A stretch of DNA of 64,000 nt from Sulfurimonas marina. Lineage in GTDB: Bacteria; Campylobacterota; Campylobacteria; Campylobacterales; Sulfurimonadaceae. The position numbers were made by a program, and so were the translations under genes. The first letter of the stretch is position 1; each line of letters begins with the position of its first letter. The stretch spans positions 186,001 through 250,000 of the forward strand of contig NZ_CP041165.1 in NCBI RefSeq assembly GCF_014905095.1, given 5' to 3'. This document shows positions 1 to 8,846 of this stretch, piece by piece. The notes below the pieces were generated by a model, which saw only the letters and a list, made by a program, of their open reading frames with translations, searched no databases and was not told the DNA's origin.

Positions 1-185
1 TCTAAATGTTTTTTTTGTATCTCCGCATTTGCCGCAGAGGAGGTGTTTTTAAACAAAAAGAGCACTAGAAGATAAGTAATTAAAGTTATAACACTATAGA
101 TAAGGATTGAATCGCTTAAGTAAAACGAAAAAAATATAAGGAGAAAGAAAAAAGAGATAAGAATGTTTTTCTGCACGTTTGTCAT
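1..185 (-). CDS. Methyl-accepting chemotaxis protein, N-terminal part (runs off the window)
   Basis: The start codon is at 185 and 61 codons are visible before the edge. The peptide starts MTNVQKNILISFFF and has two hydrophobic segments (about residues 7-24 and 28-46) joined by a very short loop, then turns polar. It starts 11 nt after the stop of the PAS gene. The PAS/receptor pair at 25434-27321 has the same layout, with a two-helix N-terminus on a chemoreceptor. I infer that this is the membrane receptor partner of the PAS protein at 197-580. The signalling domain lies outside the window, so the family assignment rests on context and topology only. Confidence 0.55.
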   Translation of the reverse strand, partial: MTNVQKNILISFFFLLIFFSFYLSDSILIYSVITLITYLLVLFLFKNTSSAANAEIQKKHL

Positions 186-196
186 ATAAAACCTCA

Positions 197-580
197 TTAC
201 ACAAATGTACGATAAAGCTGCTCAGCTTGTGTAATCTCTTCAGGAGAGGGTTTACGTCTGCAAGAGAGATATGTTCTTATTTTTTGAATCTCGTCATAAA
301 GTGGATAAACAGTTGCATAGACCCAATAAAACCCACCGCTTTTGGTACGGTTTTTTACATACCCATGCCATACTTGATTTGCTTTAACGGTATTCCAGAG
401 ATCTTCAAATGCAGATCTTGGCATATCATCATGTCTCACTATACTGTGAGGCTGTCCAACAAGCTCATCTAATGAATATCCGGCAACTTTACAAAAGTCA
501 TCGTTAGCAAAAAGAATAATCCCTTTCTCATTTGTTTGGGAGACTAAAAAATCATCGCTTCTCAATATATATTCATCCAT
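197..580 (-). CDS. Single PAS-domain protein, Aer/CetB-like
   Basis: This 127-residue protein consists of one PAS domain. It has no membrane segment or output domain. The segments FANDDFCKVAGYSLDELVGQ and HSIVRHDDMP match the Aer/CetB kind of PAS, in which the core binds FAD or another redox cofactor for energy taxis. The C-terminus (LSCRRKPSPEE) matches the paralogue at 25434, which has VRRKPTNKA. It lies just upstream of a two-helix membrane protein, so it probably supplies the sensor for a separate receptor, as CetB does for CetA in C. jejuni. Cofactor binding is inferred from the family. Confidence 0.8.
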   Translation of the reverse strand: MDEYILRSDDFLVSQTNEKGIILFANDDFCKVAGYSLDELVGQPHSIVRHDDMPRSAFEDLWNTVKANQVWHGYVKNRTKSGGFYWVYATVYPLYDEIQKIRTYLSCRRKPSPEEITQAEQLYRTFV

Positions 581-698
581 AATAACTCCCTGCAGTTATT
601 TTGTATTTTTTTTGACTAGAAATGATTCTATATCTATAAATATAAAGAAAAGCTTAAAAGTGTCTTTTCGGTGTTAATTTATAAAAAAAAGTTATATC

Positions 699-1262
699 TT
701 AAACAATATCAAACAATGTAGGCTCAAGTGCTTTTATCTTAAAACTTCTTCTATGTATTGGGGAATAACCATGCTCTTTAATAAGTGCTACATGTGATGC
801 AGTTCCGTACCCTTTATGTTTTTCAAACTGGTAAAGAGGGTACTTTTTTGCATCAGAGATGATATTGCGATCGTGGGTTACTTTTGCAAGGATAGATGCG
901 GCACTTACTTCAGGAATTTTCCCATCCGCTTTTACCATTGTTTTTAGATCTTTAATACCAAAAGTAGTATTTCCGTCAAACAGATATTCTGTTGCTTTTA
1001 GAGTTGCTTTTATCTCTTGTAGTGCTTCTTGCATACATGAAGAGATCCCTTTTTCATCGATCTCTTCAGAAGACTTGATCACGATATGGTGTTTAGTTGC
1101 ATCTTTAACAACTTCAAAAAGTTCATATCTTCTTTTTTCACTGATCTTTTTTGAATCGTTCAAACCCTCGGGTATGACTATATCATTTTTAAAAATACAA
1201 GCTGCAACAACAAGATCTCCGGCAATACAGCCGCGACCTGCTTCATCTATTCCACAGAGCAT
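699..1262 (-). CDS. rnhB: Ribonuclease HII
   Basis: RNase HII cuts the RNA strand of RNA-DNA hybrids and starts removal of single ribonucleotides from DNA. The 187-residue protein opens with the signature GIDEAGRG (residues 4-11, catalytic D6 and E7). It also has FDGN with D96, the SAASILAKV block (about 120-128) followed by D131, and the C-terminal GYGTASH and IHRRSF segments. Length is normal for the family. The start overlaps the end of the upstream histidine-kinase gene by 16 nt, so it is probably translated from the same message, a housekeeping gene at the tail of a signalling operon. Confidence 0.95.
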   Translation of the reverse strand: MLCGIDEAGRGCIAGDLVVAACIFKNDIVIPEGLNDSKKISEKRRYELFEVVKDATKHHIVIKSSEEIDEKGISSCMQEALQEIKATLKATEYLFDGNTTFGIKDLKTMVKADGKIPEVSAASILAKVTHDRNIISDAKKYPLYQFEKHKGYGTASHVALIKEHGYSPIHRRSFKIKALEPTLFDIV

Positions 1263-2809
1263 ACTAATGGTGTCCCTTCATTAGGTAAATAAACTTCAAA
1301 AAGTGCCCCGTTTTCATGATTTGTAGGGATTATTTTTCCGTTATGATCGTCTATGATCCGTTTTGCTACATTAAGACCGATTCCCATGCCGCCTTCCTCC
1401 TTATTACTTTCAAAAGGATCGAAGATTTTAGGTAATATTTTTTCATCGATACCCCCTCCATTGTCCTGAATTCGAACAACGATAAACTCGTTTTCTCTCT
1501 CTATCGTTATCTCTAATAGTCTTTTGCTAAAGTCGTCAACCTTTTTAAGTGAGTCAAGGGCATTGTTGATAATAATCACTAAAACCTGTTCAATTCTCTG
1601 TTTTTGAACATTTGCGATATATTTGAATTTCTCTTTATCCATACCGATTTTAAAGATCTCATTTTGTATATGTATCTCAGAGATCTGCTTTGCTTTATTG
1701 TAAGCGAGTGTTAGTGCAGTAATTAAAGAGGAATATACATTTGTAGGCTGGGGTACTTCTTGTTTTTGTGAAGCCATCTCCCTCATAGATTCTACTATAC
1801 TGGCAATACGGTGAACCCCTTCAAGAAGTGTTTTACTGTCTTCAAGAAGATACTCTTTTTGTTTCACTTCATTATCGATACTTTGAATATCTTGGATCAT
1901 CATCTCTAGGTTTCCCCGAATATATGTTAAGGGTGTGTTGATCTCGTGAGTGATCCCCGCTGCCATTCTACCGATAGTGGAGAATTTTGTTTCCAAAAGA
2001 TTTTTATTTACCTCTTCTTGGATACGGCGTTTTAGGTACTCCTCTTGATAGAAGAGATCTGTAATATCTTGACGGAGTGCTATAAACTCTACGATCTCAT
2101 TATCCTCATTGAGAATAGGTACGATGATTGAATATTCATAGGAGGTTTTACCGTTTTTCTTACGGTTTTTTATTCTCCCTTTCCAAACTTTTTTCTGTGT
2201 GATTGTTTCCCATAACTCTTTATATGTACCTGCTGGAGTATCGGGGTGTTTTACCAGATTGTGTTTATGCCCTACAAGCTCTTCTCTTGTATAACCTAAC
2301 ATCTTGCAAAAGGCATCATTGACATAGGTGATGACACCGTTGGTATCTGTTTTTGTAACAGCAGAACTTACATCTATGGCACGTTTGTACTCATTTAAGA
2401 GCTTCATTTTATTTGTAAGGCTACGTTCGAGTAAAACTCTATGTGCATATTTGTACAGAAGTTTTTCAAGACGATCGAAGCTGATAGGTTTAAAGAGATA
2501 ACCCTCTATTCCGATATCAACAGCTCTTTCAGTAATCTCTTTTTCAAAGCGGGTAGTGATTAGGAGAATAGGGACATGTGAAGTGATAGATTTTATCTTC
2601 TCAGACATAGCAAGACCATCCATAAAAGGCATGCTTAAGTCTGTTAAAATCAGATCAGGTTGATAGTTTAAAAAACATTCATACCCTTCTTTACCGTCTT
2701 TAGCTGTATATACTTCGGCAAAATCAAGTTGTTCAAGAAAGTGTTTAAGCATCTCTCTTGAGCTGTCTTCATCTTCAACCAGGAGTATCGATACCTCTTC
2801 TAAGTTCAT
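1247..2809 (-). CDS. REC-PAS-histidine kinase signalling protein
   Basis: This 520-residue soluble protein has a receiver domain first (phosphoacceptor D57, T85, K107), then an Aer-like PAS domain (about 145-255, containing GHKHNLVKHPD), a HisKA helix with ITHEINTP (H288) and a HATPase domain with an N-box (N415/N416), DNGGGI (449-454) and GGMGIGL (473-479). All catalytic boxes are intact and there is no membrane segment. A receiver N-terminal to the kinase suggests input by phosphotransfer. It lies 3 nt after a CheY-like gene and 16 nt into rnhB. The partner and output are unknown. Confidence 0.88.
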   Translation of the reverse strand: MNLEEVSILLVEDEDSSREMLKHFLEQLDFAEVYTAKDGKEGYECFLNYQPDLILTDLSMPFMDGLAMSEKIKSITSHVPILLITTRFEKEITERAVDIGIEGYLFKPISFDRLEKLLYKYAHRVLLERSLTNKMKLLNEYKRAIDVSSAVTKTDTNGVITYVNDAFCKMLGYTREELVGHKHNLVKHPDTPAGTYKELWETITQKKVWKGRIKNRKKNGKTSYEYSIIVPILNEDNEIVEFIALRQDITDLFYQEEYLKRRIQEEVNKNLLETKFSTIGRMAAGITHEINTPLTYIRGNLEMMIQDIQSIDNEVKQKEYLLEDSKTLLEGVHRIASIVESMREMASQKQEVPQPTNVYSSLITALTLAYNKAKQISEIHIQNEIFKIGMDKEKFKYIANVQKQRIEQVLVIIINNALDSLKKVDDFSKRLLEITIERENEFIVVRIQDNGGGIDEKILPKIFDPFESNKEEGGMGIGLNVAKRIIDDHNGKIIPTNHENGALFEVYLPNEGTPLVCSVE

Positions 2810-2812
2810 AGG

Positions 2813-3190
2813 TTATTTTTTTAAAACCTCTTCAATCTTTTTCCCTAAAGCTTCTAATGACGGAAAAGGTTTCATGATATAGTCAGTTGCACCATGTCTG
2901 TGTGAATTGAGTACTTTATCCAGTGTAGAGTAAGCAGTCATCATCAGCACTTTTGCATCCGGAGTTTTTTCCAAAAGTTTAGGAAGAGCATCTATACCGC
3001 TCATCTGTGGCATCATAATATCAAGTAGTATGATATCCGTATCTTTAGGAAGAGAAGAAATAGCAGTAAGAGGATTATTGAAAGTTCTTACTTTATAGTT
3101 TCCGCTGCGTGTTAAGAATCTCTCCAACATCGATAATATCTCATTTTCATCATCAATGATTACAACATTTTTTTTTGATTCTTCCATCAT
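2813..3190 (-). CDS. CheY-like single-domain response regulator
   Basis: This is a receiver domain alone (125 residues) with acidic pair D13/D14, phosphoacceptor D57 in LLDIMMP, T85 and K107. There is no DNA-binding output, so it probably acts by protein contact or as a phosphate relay. Two in-frame ATG codons are adjacent (3190 and 3187). The Shine-Dalgarno AAGGA is better spaced for the second, so the true protein may be one residue shorter. It lies between the CZB chemoreceptor (7 nt gap) and the REC-PAS-kinase (3 nt gap), most simply as the cognate receiver of that kinase. Confidence 0.88.
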   Translation of the reverse strand: MMEESKKNVVIIDDENEILSMLERFLTRSGNYKVRTFNNPLTAISSLPKDTDIILLDIMMPQMSGIDALPKLLEKTPDAKVLMMTAYSTLDKVLNSHRHGATDYIMKPFPSLEALGKKIEEVLKK

Positions 3191-3197
3191 GTTTTCC

Positions 3198-4514
3198 TTA
3201 ATTAAATAATTCTTTTGTTGCTAAGTGCATCATCTCTTTTGCACGCTGCTCAACTAGTTCATCTAAATATTTAAATACATCTTTACTAGCATCTTCAATG
3301 GCATTAATACGCTGTTCAATGATCTCTTTAGAACATACAACCTTATCGCCGCCACACTCATCTGCAAGTAAATTTGCCTCTTGATGGACAATAGCATGAG
3401 GCTGGTCAAGTTTAACATATGAAGGCATTTTTGAGAAGTTCTCTTTTCCTATCCCCTCTGAATACCATTTTCCAAGACGACACTCTTTATGAGTTACCGA
3501 TTTGAATGTATTTTCCTCTCCAAAAATAAGGGCATATACATTGTGTTTATAGATCACGTGATCGATTTTTGCCAGAGATGTAAAGATTTTATCACTTAAG
3601 TGTTCCACTTCAAACTGGTTGCGAGAAGCATTCTCTTGGAAAGATTTTATCTTTTTATTTAAGTTCGCAATGTTATCTTTTGTATTAACTACAATAGTAT
3701 TTACTTCATTTGTACTTGTTTCAGCCTGATGAGTCTCTTGTTGCATCGCTTTTACAACTAGTGAGATATCTTTAGTTGCAGTAGCTGTCTTTTCAGCTAG
3801 TTTTCTTACTTCATCTGCAACTACGGCAAAACCACGACCGTGCTCACCGGCACGAGCTGCTTCAATCGCAGCATTAAGAGCAAGAAGGTTCGTCTGATCG
3901 GCAATATCTTGAATAAGTGTAATAACACTAGAGATCTCTTTACTCCTTTCATTGAGTGAGTTCATCCCGCTAAGGTTGTCCTCCATATGCTGTGTTAAAA
4001 GATCCATATCGGAAGAGGACTGTATGATTAACGACAAGCCCTCTTTTGATTCATCTGCAATCTCTACAGATTCACTTTTCATAACTTTTAACTCTTCAAG
4101 CATCAGTGAAAATGTCTTTTGGGTATCTAGCAAGGCAGTAGTAATTGCATTTTGGTGTAAAGAGAGAATGTTACTGTCACGAGTATCTCGCATATCTGTT
4201 TTTTTGATCACATAAAGAGTAGCATTTGTACTTTGCATCTCTTTAGATACTACTTTTCCTGTACAATCGTTAAGCTCTATAATATCAGTGTTTTTACGGA
4301 GTTCTTGTGCTAACTCAGCATGCTCTTGAATATTACTAGAGGCATTACTGTTTTCAAATATATACTCTTCATTGTTATTGAGTGCAACAACAATTTCATC
4401 CTGTGAAAAGTTTGCGATCTCTTTGTAAAAACTGAGTTCACTCTCAAGTGCAGCTATTCTCTCTTCGAGCTTCTGAACTCTTTTTGTATCATGATTGTTA
4501 TTAGAAAAAAACAT
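3198..4514 (-). CDS. Soluble methyl-accepting chemotaxis protein with C-terminal CZB zinc domain
   Basis: This 438-residue receptor has no transmembrane segment. It has an N-terminal coiled coil (about 10-35), a short linker domain, and the chemoreceptor signalling hairpin with [17 protein letters not shown] at about 210-226. It ends in a CZB zinc-binding domain with H319, CRLGKWY (C345) and PHAIVH (H373, H377). The layout resembles the cytoplasmic receptor TlpD of Helicobacter, which reports oxidants and metabolic state; the ligand here is not known. It is first in an operon with a CheY-like protein and a REC-PAS-kinase, which is unusual because most receptors signal through CheA alone. Confidence 0.92.
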   Translation of the reverse strand: MFFSNNNHDTKRVQKLEERIAALESELSFYKEIANFSQDEIVVALNNNEEYIFENSNASSNIQEHAELAQELRKNTDIIELNDCTGKVVSKEMQSTNATLYVIKKTDMRDTRDSNILSLHQNAITTALLDTQKTFSLMLEELKVMKSESVEIADESKEGLSLIIQSSSDMDLLTQHMEDNLSGMNSLNERSKEISSVITLIQDIADQTNLLALNAAIEAARAGEHGRGFAVVADEVRKLAEKTATATKDISLVVKAMQQETHQAETSTNEVNTIVVNTKDNIANLNKKIKSFQENASRNQFEVEHLSDKIFTSLAKIDHVIYKHNVYALIFGEENTFKSVTHKECRLGKWYSEGIGKENFSKMPSYVKLDQPHAIVHQEANLLADECGGDKVVCSKEIIEQRINAIEDASKDVFKYLDELVEQRAKEMMHLATKELFN

Positions 4515-4584
4515 TATTTCAATACCCTAGTGTAAATTTTAGTAATTCTAACATAGATTACTTTTAAATGCGTTATAAATAAGC

Positions 4585-4610
4585 TGACAAATAAAGACTA
4601 CAAAATAACT
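4585..4610 (+). promoter_or_regulatory. Copy A of a recurring upstream motif
   Basis: TGACAAA and TACAAA start exactly 14 nt apart, with AAAG between them and TAACT after. The copy before 7020 matches this one at 21 of 25 positions. It lies about 90 bp upstream of the DUF523/DUF1722-photolyase genes and could be an activator or repressor site. No protein has been assigned to it. Confidence 0.45.
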
Positions 4611-4701
4611 TTATTACTTGATAGAGTTATAAAAATAGTAGGAAAAAGTATGCAAGTACTGATCCAGACTAATTATCTCTAAAGTTATAAAGGAAAATAT
4701 C

Positions 4702-5646
4702 ATGAAGATAGCAGTTTCTGGGTGTCTACTCGGTGACAAAGTCCGTTTTGACGGTGGACACAAAAAGTTTGACTTTATAGTAGATGAATTAAGCAGATTT
4801 GCCTCTTTTGTTTCTTTTTGTCCTGAACATATTGCTTTTAGCAGTCCAAGAGAATCGATTCGTATGGTGGAGATAGACAAACAACTCCATACTATATCAA
4901 ATAAAACAGGTATTAATTTGACAAAAACCTTGAAAGAGCATTCTCAAAAAGAGCTTGATAAGATTAAAAACCATAAGGTAGATGCGATCATACTAAAATC
5001 AAAATCTCCGACGTGCGGGCTTGGAAGCTCGAAAGTGTATCTTCAAAACGGTTTTGCAAACGGTAAAGATGATGGTGTTTTTGCAAAGATGTGTAAAGAG
5101 GAGTTTCAATATTTTCCGATTGAAGAGGAGGGAAGACTCAACGATCCCTGGTTAAGAGAAAACTTTATAATGCAGGTCTATGCTTATCGTGCCTTTAAAG
5201 ATTTTAAACAAGATGCAGATATGAAGGCTCTTGTAAAGTTTCATCAAGAGTTTAAATTTTTGCTTTCATCTAAAGATGATGTTTTGTATAGAAAACTGGG
5301 ACGTATTGTTGCCAATGAAGAGAAAAAAAGTTTTGAAGAGGTGTTGTCGGAGTATGAGATAAACTTTAAAAAAACGATCTCTTTAAAAAGTAGTATTAAA
5401 AAAACAAGAAATGTACTTGAACATATGGCGGGTTTTGTTAAAAAGTTTCTCACTCGAGAGGAGAAAACCCTTTTGCATGAGCAGATCAGTGATTATGCAA
5501 ATAAGATTATTCCAGTGATCACTCCGATTTTAACGCTCAAGCTCTATGCAACAAAATATGGGGTAAACTATTTGTTAGAGCAAAAGTTTTTAGAACCATA
5601 TCCAAAAGAGTTGGCACTGAGAAGTGACATAAAAAGCGGGAAATGA
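4702..5646 (+). CDS. DUF523-DUF1722 (YbgA-like) protein
   Basis: This 314-residue protein has an N-terminal DUF523 domain with SGCLLG (C8), C40 in FCPEH and C105 in SPTCGLG, a cysteine pattern that suggests a metal or Fe-S site. A C-terminal DUF1722 domain (about 175-300) has YbgA character. Its biochemical role is not established. ybgA-type genes often lie directly next to DNA photolyase, as in E. coli ybgA-phr. Here the stop overlaps the photolyase start (ATGATG at 5643). I therefore infer a role in the response to light or UV. The regulatory motif at 4585-4610 lies upstream. Confidence 0.85.
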   Translation: MKIAVSGCLLGDKVRFDGGHKKFDFIVDELSRFASFVSFCPEHIAFSSPRESIRMVEIDKQLHTISNKTGINLTKTLKEHSQKELDKIKNHKVDAIILKSKSPTCGLGSSKVYLQNGFANGKDDGVFAKMCKEEFQYFPIEEEGRLNDPWLRENFIMQVYAYRAFKDFKQDADMKALVKFHQEFKFLLSSKDDVLYRKLGRIVANEEKKSFEEVLSEYEINFKKTISLKSSIKKTRNVLEHMAGFVKKFLTREEKTLLHEQISDYANKIIPVITPILTLKLYATKYGVNYLLEQKFLEPYPKELALRSDIKSGK

Positions 5647-6953
5647 TGAAGCGTATACTTTGGTTTAGAAGGGATCTCCGCGTAAAGGACAATAAAATAT
5701 TGTCATTTGACGGGGAAGTGCTTCCTATATTTATCTTTGATAAAAACATTCTTCAGCATTTAGATAAAGAGGATAAGAGAGTTTCATTTATCTATTTTTA
5801 TGTAATGAAGTTAAAACGCGATCTGCAAAAGCTAGGACTGGATCTAAAAATTTTTTACGATACACCTCAAAATGTTTTTGAGAGGTTGTTGCAAGAGTAC
5901 GATTTTGACGAAGTTATCGCTTCTGGTGATTATGATACCTATGCAAAACAAAGAGATAGAGAGATATCCCATAAGCTCCATTTTCGTTATCTAAACGAGA
6001 CCTATCTGTTCAAACCAAACGAGGTGCTTAAAAAAGACGGCACTCCATACTTGGTTTTTACACCGTTTTTTAAAGAGGTGCTAAAACAGCTCCCTTTGAA
6101 AGAACTCTCCTGTACAAAGATTGGAGATATGAAACTGCTTGATGCAGAATATGATAAGCAGGTATCGCTAGAAGAGATGGGGTTTGTAAAAAAGGATGTT
6201 GCAATCCTCTCCCCCTATGAAAAACTGGAAAAACTGAAACAGAAGCTGCCTTTATATAAAACAGAACGTGATTTTATGATGCGTGATGCCACTTCACACT
6301 TGAGCGTCGATCTCCGTTTCGGAACTGTCGGGGTACGGGAGATATTTAGAGAGTTATGCAATATGAAAGAGAGTTTAGAGTTTATTAGGGAACTTGTTTT
6401 TAGAGAGTTTTACGGATATCTGTTATTTCATTTTCCATCACTCGAAACACACAATTTCAAGTATACTTTTAACGGTGTGTATGATCAAGAAAAATATGAA
6501 AAGTTTATCAAGGCAAAAACGGGTGTACCGATTGTAGATGCAGGGCTTAGGGAACTTTTGGAAACCGGATATATGCACAATCGAGTACGGATGATTGTAG
6601 CTTCGTTTTTTACAAAAGATCTGCTTTTGCCTTGGCAGTTTGGGGAGGCTTTTTTTGCAAAGCACCTTCTTGATTATGATAAGGCAAGTAATGTGTTGTC
6701 GTGGCAGTGGAGTGCAGGGACGGGTGTTGACCCGCAACCCTATTTTAGAGTTTTCAATCCTTACCTTCAAAGTAAAAAGTTTGATAAAGAGGGGCTATAC
6801 ATAAAAAAATATATGCCGGAGTTAAAAGAGCTGCCCTCAAAATATCTTCACGATGAAGCGTATCTTTTAAGTAAAGATATCCCAAACTATCCTAAACCGA
6901 TGGTAGTTCACAAAGAGGCTGTTAAAAAGGCGGTAGAGTCATTTAAAAATTAA
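5643..6953 (+). CDS. phrB: Deoxyribodipyrimidine photolyase (class I)
   Basis: The enzyme uses blue light and FADH- to split cyclobutane pyrimidine dimers in DNA. The 436-residue protein starts with the antenna-domain signature ILWFRRDLR. Its C-terminal FAD domain has YMHNRVRM and, from W354, WQWSAGTGVDPQPYFRVFNP, the class I CPD photolyase signature including the tryptophan of the electron chain. Length is slightly below the E. coli enzyme. Two adjacent ATG codons (5643, 5646) make the start uncertain by one residue. It is translationally coupled to the YbgA-like gene. A 6-4 photolyase or cryptochrome is less likely because the CPD motifs are intact. Confidence 0.93.
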   Translation: MMKRILWFRRDLRVKDNKILSFDGEVLPIFIFDKNILQHLDKEDKRVSFIYFYVMKLKRDLQKLGLDLKIFYDTPQNVFERLLQEYDFDEVIASGDYDTYAKQRDREISHKLHFRYLNETYLFKPNEVLKKDGTPYLVFTPFFKEVLKQLPLKELSCTKIGDMKLLDAEYDKQVSLEEMGFVKKDVAILSPYEKLEKLKQKLPLYKTERDFMMRDATSHLSVDLRFGTVGVREIFRELCNMKESLEFIRELVFREFYGYLLFHFPSLETHNFKYTFNGVYDQEKYEKFIKAKTGVPIVDAGLRELLETGYMHNRVRMIVASFFTKDLLLPWQFGEAFFAKHLLDYDKASNVLSWQWSAGTGVDPQPYFRVFNPYLQSKKFDKEGLYIKKYMPELKELPSKYLHDEAYLLSKDIPNYPKPMVVHKEAVKKAVESFKN

Positions 6954-6954
6954 C

Positions 6955-6992
6955 TGACAAAAAAAGGGTACAAAGTAACTTGATAGTATAAT
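6955..6992 (+). promoter_or_regulatory. Copy B of the recurring motif with a -10-like box
   Basis: TGACAAA (6955) and TACAAA (6969) have the same 14-nt offset as copy A and are followed by GTAACT. A TATAAT box lies at 6987-6992. The motif would overlap the -35 region, as expected for an operator or activator site. It begins directly after the photolyase stop codon and precedes the SDR gene at 7020. Confidence 0.5.
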
Positions 6993-7019
6993 AGTATATG
7001 AAAACATAGGAGGTGCGTT

Positions 7020-7838
7020 ATGAAAGTAGCAATCACCGGAGCAAGTGGATTTATAGGTTCACATTTGCAAAAAACTTTTAAAGAGAATGTACATATTCAT
7101 AGAGATGACACTAAAGAGCAGATCTTAGAGAAGCTTCAAGGGGTAGATGTTGTTATAAATCTCGCAGGTGCCCCCATCATTAAAAGGTGGAATTCTGAGT
7201 ATAAAAAAGTGCTTATAAACAGCAGGGTGGAGACCACTAAAACTTTGGTAAGTGCGATCAACGAGAGTGATGTGCGTTACTTTATATCTACATCGGCGAT
7301 CGGTGCATATCCGGACGGGGGTGTATATGATGAAAGTTATAAAGAATATGCAGATGACTTTTTAGGCGCTCTAACAAAGTTATGGGAGCAGAGCGCTTTG
7401 GCGTGTAACAAACCAACAGCTATAGTGCGTTTTGGAATCGTAATCGGAGAAGACGGGGGAGCGTTAAAGCAGATGCTGACTCCTTTTAAACTCGGCATTG
7501 CTGGAGTGGTAGGTGACGGTACGACGGTGATGAGCTGGATTGACATAGACGATCTGGTAGGTGTATATGAGTATCTTTGCGAGAAAAAACTTACAGGTAC
7601 TTTCAATCTTACCGCTCCCCATCCAGTTTCAAATTATGAGTATACAAAAGCACTTGGTGCCGTATTACACAGACCTACGCTCATTCCTCTGCCTGAGTTT
7701 GTACTGAAAATACTTTATGGCGAGGCTGCAACTGTCTTTACCGGCTCTAAAGAGATATACCCTAAAGCTTTATTGGAAAATGGATATGAGTTTAAATACC
7801 CGACTATAGAGTCGAGCCTGCAGCATCATTTAGGATAA
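7020..7838 (+). CDS. TIGR01777-family NAD(P)-binding epimerase-like protein (YfcH type)
   Basis: This 272-residue extended SDR has the nucleotide-binding GASGFIGSHL (residues 7-16, GxxGxxG), NLAGAPI, and a C-terminal DUF1731 module (LYGEAATVFTGSKEIYPKALL). The substrate is unknown for the family. A strong AGGAGG at 7008-7013 sets the start. In several proteobacteria such SDRs sit with photolyase and ybgA in light- or singlet-oxygen-controlled loci, and this neighbourhood agrees with that. It has its own upstream motif and -10-like box and appears to be a separate transcript or a second entry point. Confidence 0.85.
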   Translation: MKVAITGASGFIGSHLQKTFKENVHIHRDDTKEQILEKLQGVDVVINLAGAPIIKRWNSEYKKVLINSRVETTKTLVSAINESDVRYFISTSAIGAYPDGGVYDESYKEYADDFLGALTKLWEQSALACNKPTAIVRFGIVIGEDGGALKQMLTPFKLGIAGVVGDGTTVMSWIDIDDLVGVYEYLCEKKLTGTFNLTAPHPVSNYEYTKALGAVLHRPTLIPLPEFVLKILYGEAATVFTGSKEIYPKALLENGYEFKYPTIESSLQHHLG

Positions 7839-7840
7839 AC

Positions 7841-7860
7841 CGACAAAAAAGCCATACAAA
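7841..7860 (+). promoter_or_regulatory. Copy C of the recurring motif upstream of hemH
   Basis: CGACAAA (7841) and TACAAA (7855) keep the 14-nt offset seen in copies A and B. The flanks are less similar. A weak -10-like TAAAAT lies at 7878-7883. It begins 3 nt after the stop codon of the SDR gene and 45 nt upstream of hemH. Confidence 0.42.
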
Positions 7861-7904
7861 CAGATTGCATTAGATCATAAAATTAAAACAAAAACGGGGA
7901 TTTT

Positions 7905-8846
7905 ATGAAAAATGCAATCTTACTTTTAAATATGGGTGGTCCAAATAACCTTGATGAGGTTGAAGTTTTTTTAAATAATATGTTTAATGACAAAAGGATT
8001 ATTTCCGCTCCTAAACCTATCCGTTATCTTATTGCAAAGCTTATCACTTTTAAAAGAAAGGGTGAAGCAAGAGAGAACTACAAAGCTTTAGGTGGAAAGT
8101 CACCTATTGTTAAATATACACATAAACTTATCTCTGACTTGCATAACAGTATAAAGGATGCTTCGATCCATATGGTGATGCGTTATACTCCACCCTTTGC
8201 AAAAGATGTTTTACAAGAGTTAAAAGGTGTAGAGAATATCTATGCAATTCCATTGTACCCACACTTTTCATCCACTACGACCTTATCGAGTTACGATGAT
8301 TTAGAGGCAGAACTTAAAAGAAACAAGATAAAGGTCAATCTTAAAAAAGTAGATGCTTATTATAACGATCCATACTATAACAATGCTATTGTTGAGAGGA
8401 TTCAAGAATCACTAAACGGGGAGGACCCTACAGAATATGAATTGGTATTCTCGGCTCATGGACTTCCTAAGAAAATTATTGAAAAAGGGGATAGTTACCA
8501 AGAGCATATAAAACGCAATGTGTATCATGCAAGAAAAGCTTTAGTGGCTAATGATATACATTTTTATAAAACACACTTGGCGTATCAATCAAGGCTGGGA
8601 CCTATGGAATGGATTAAACCTTATCTTGATGAGAAGTTAAAAACATTGCAAAAGAAAAAGGTGATTATCTATCCTATTGCATTTACAATTGACAACTCCG
8701 AAACAGAGTTTGAACTTGATGTTGAGTATAAAGAGATTGCAGATGAACTTGGATTTGATGAGTATAGAGTTGCTAAAGCACCAAATAATCATCCTGAGTT
8801 TGTGAAGTGTATTACCAATATTTACGAGAATTTAAAAGAGAAGTGA
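7905..8846 (+). CDS. hemH: Ferrochelatase
   Basis: Ferrochelatase inserts Fe2+ into protoporphyrin IX in the last step of haem synthesis. The 313-residue protein starts LLLNMGGP and has ALGGKSPI, IPLYPHFSSTT, the active-site histidine in VFSAHGLPKK (H175) and the acidic site DNSETEFELD (E256). All family hallmarks are present at the normal bacterial length. The stop overlaps the start of the next gene (TGATG at 8844-8848), so hemH heads a four-gene chain with a CrtI-like oxidoreductase and LytS/LytR. Free protoporphyrin is a strong photosensitiser, which may explain its place beside photolyase. Confidence 0.95.
   Translation: MKNAILLLNMGGPNNLDEVEVFLNNMFNDKRIISAPKPIRYLIAKLITFKRKGEARENYKALGGKSPIVKYTHKLISDLHNSIKDASIHMVMRYTPPFAKDVLQELKGVENIYAIPLYPHFSSTTTLSSYDDLEAELKRNKIKVNLKKVDAYYNDPYYNNAIVERIQESLNGEDPTEYELVFSAHGLPKKIIEKGDSYQEHIKRNVYHARKALVANDIHFYKTHLAYQSRLGPMEWIKPYLDEKLKTLQKKKVIIYPIAFTIDNSETEFELDVEYKEIADELGFDEYRVAKAPNNHPEFVKCITNIYENLKEK

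Noticed and set aside
859-1284. Long open frame antisense to rnhB on the plus strand
   Set aside because: The encoded peptide has no recognisable domain, and rnhB on the opposite strand has all its family motifs.
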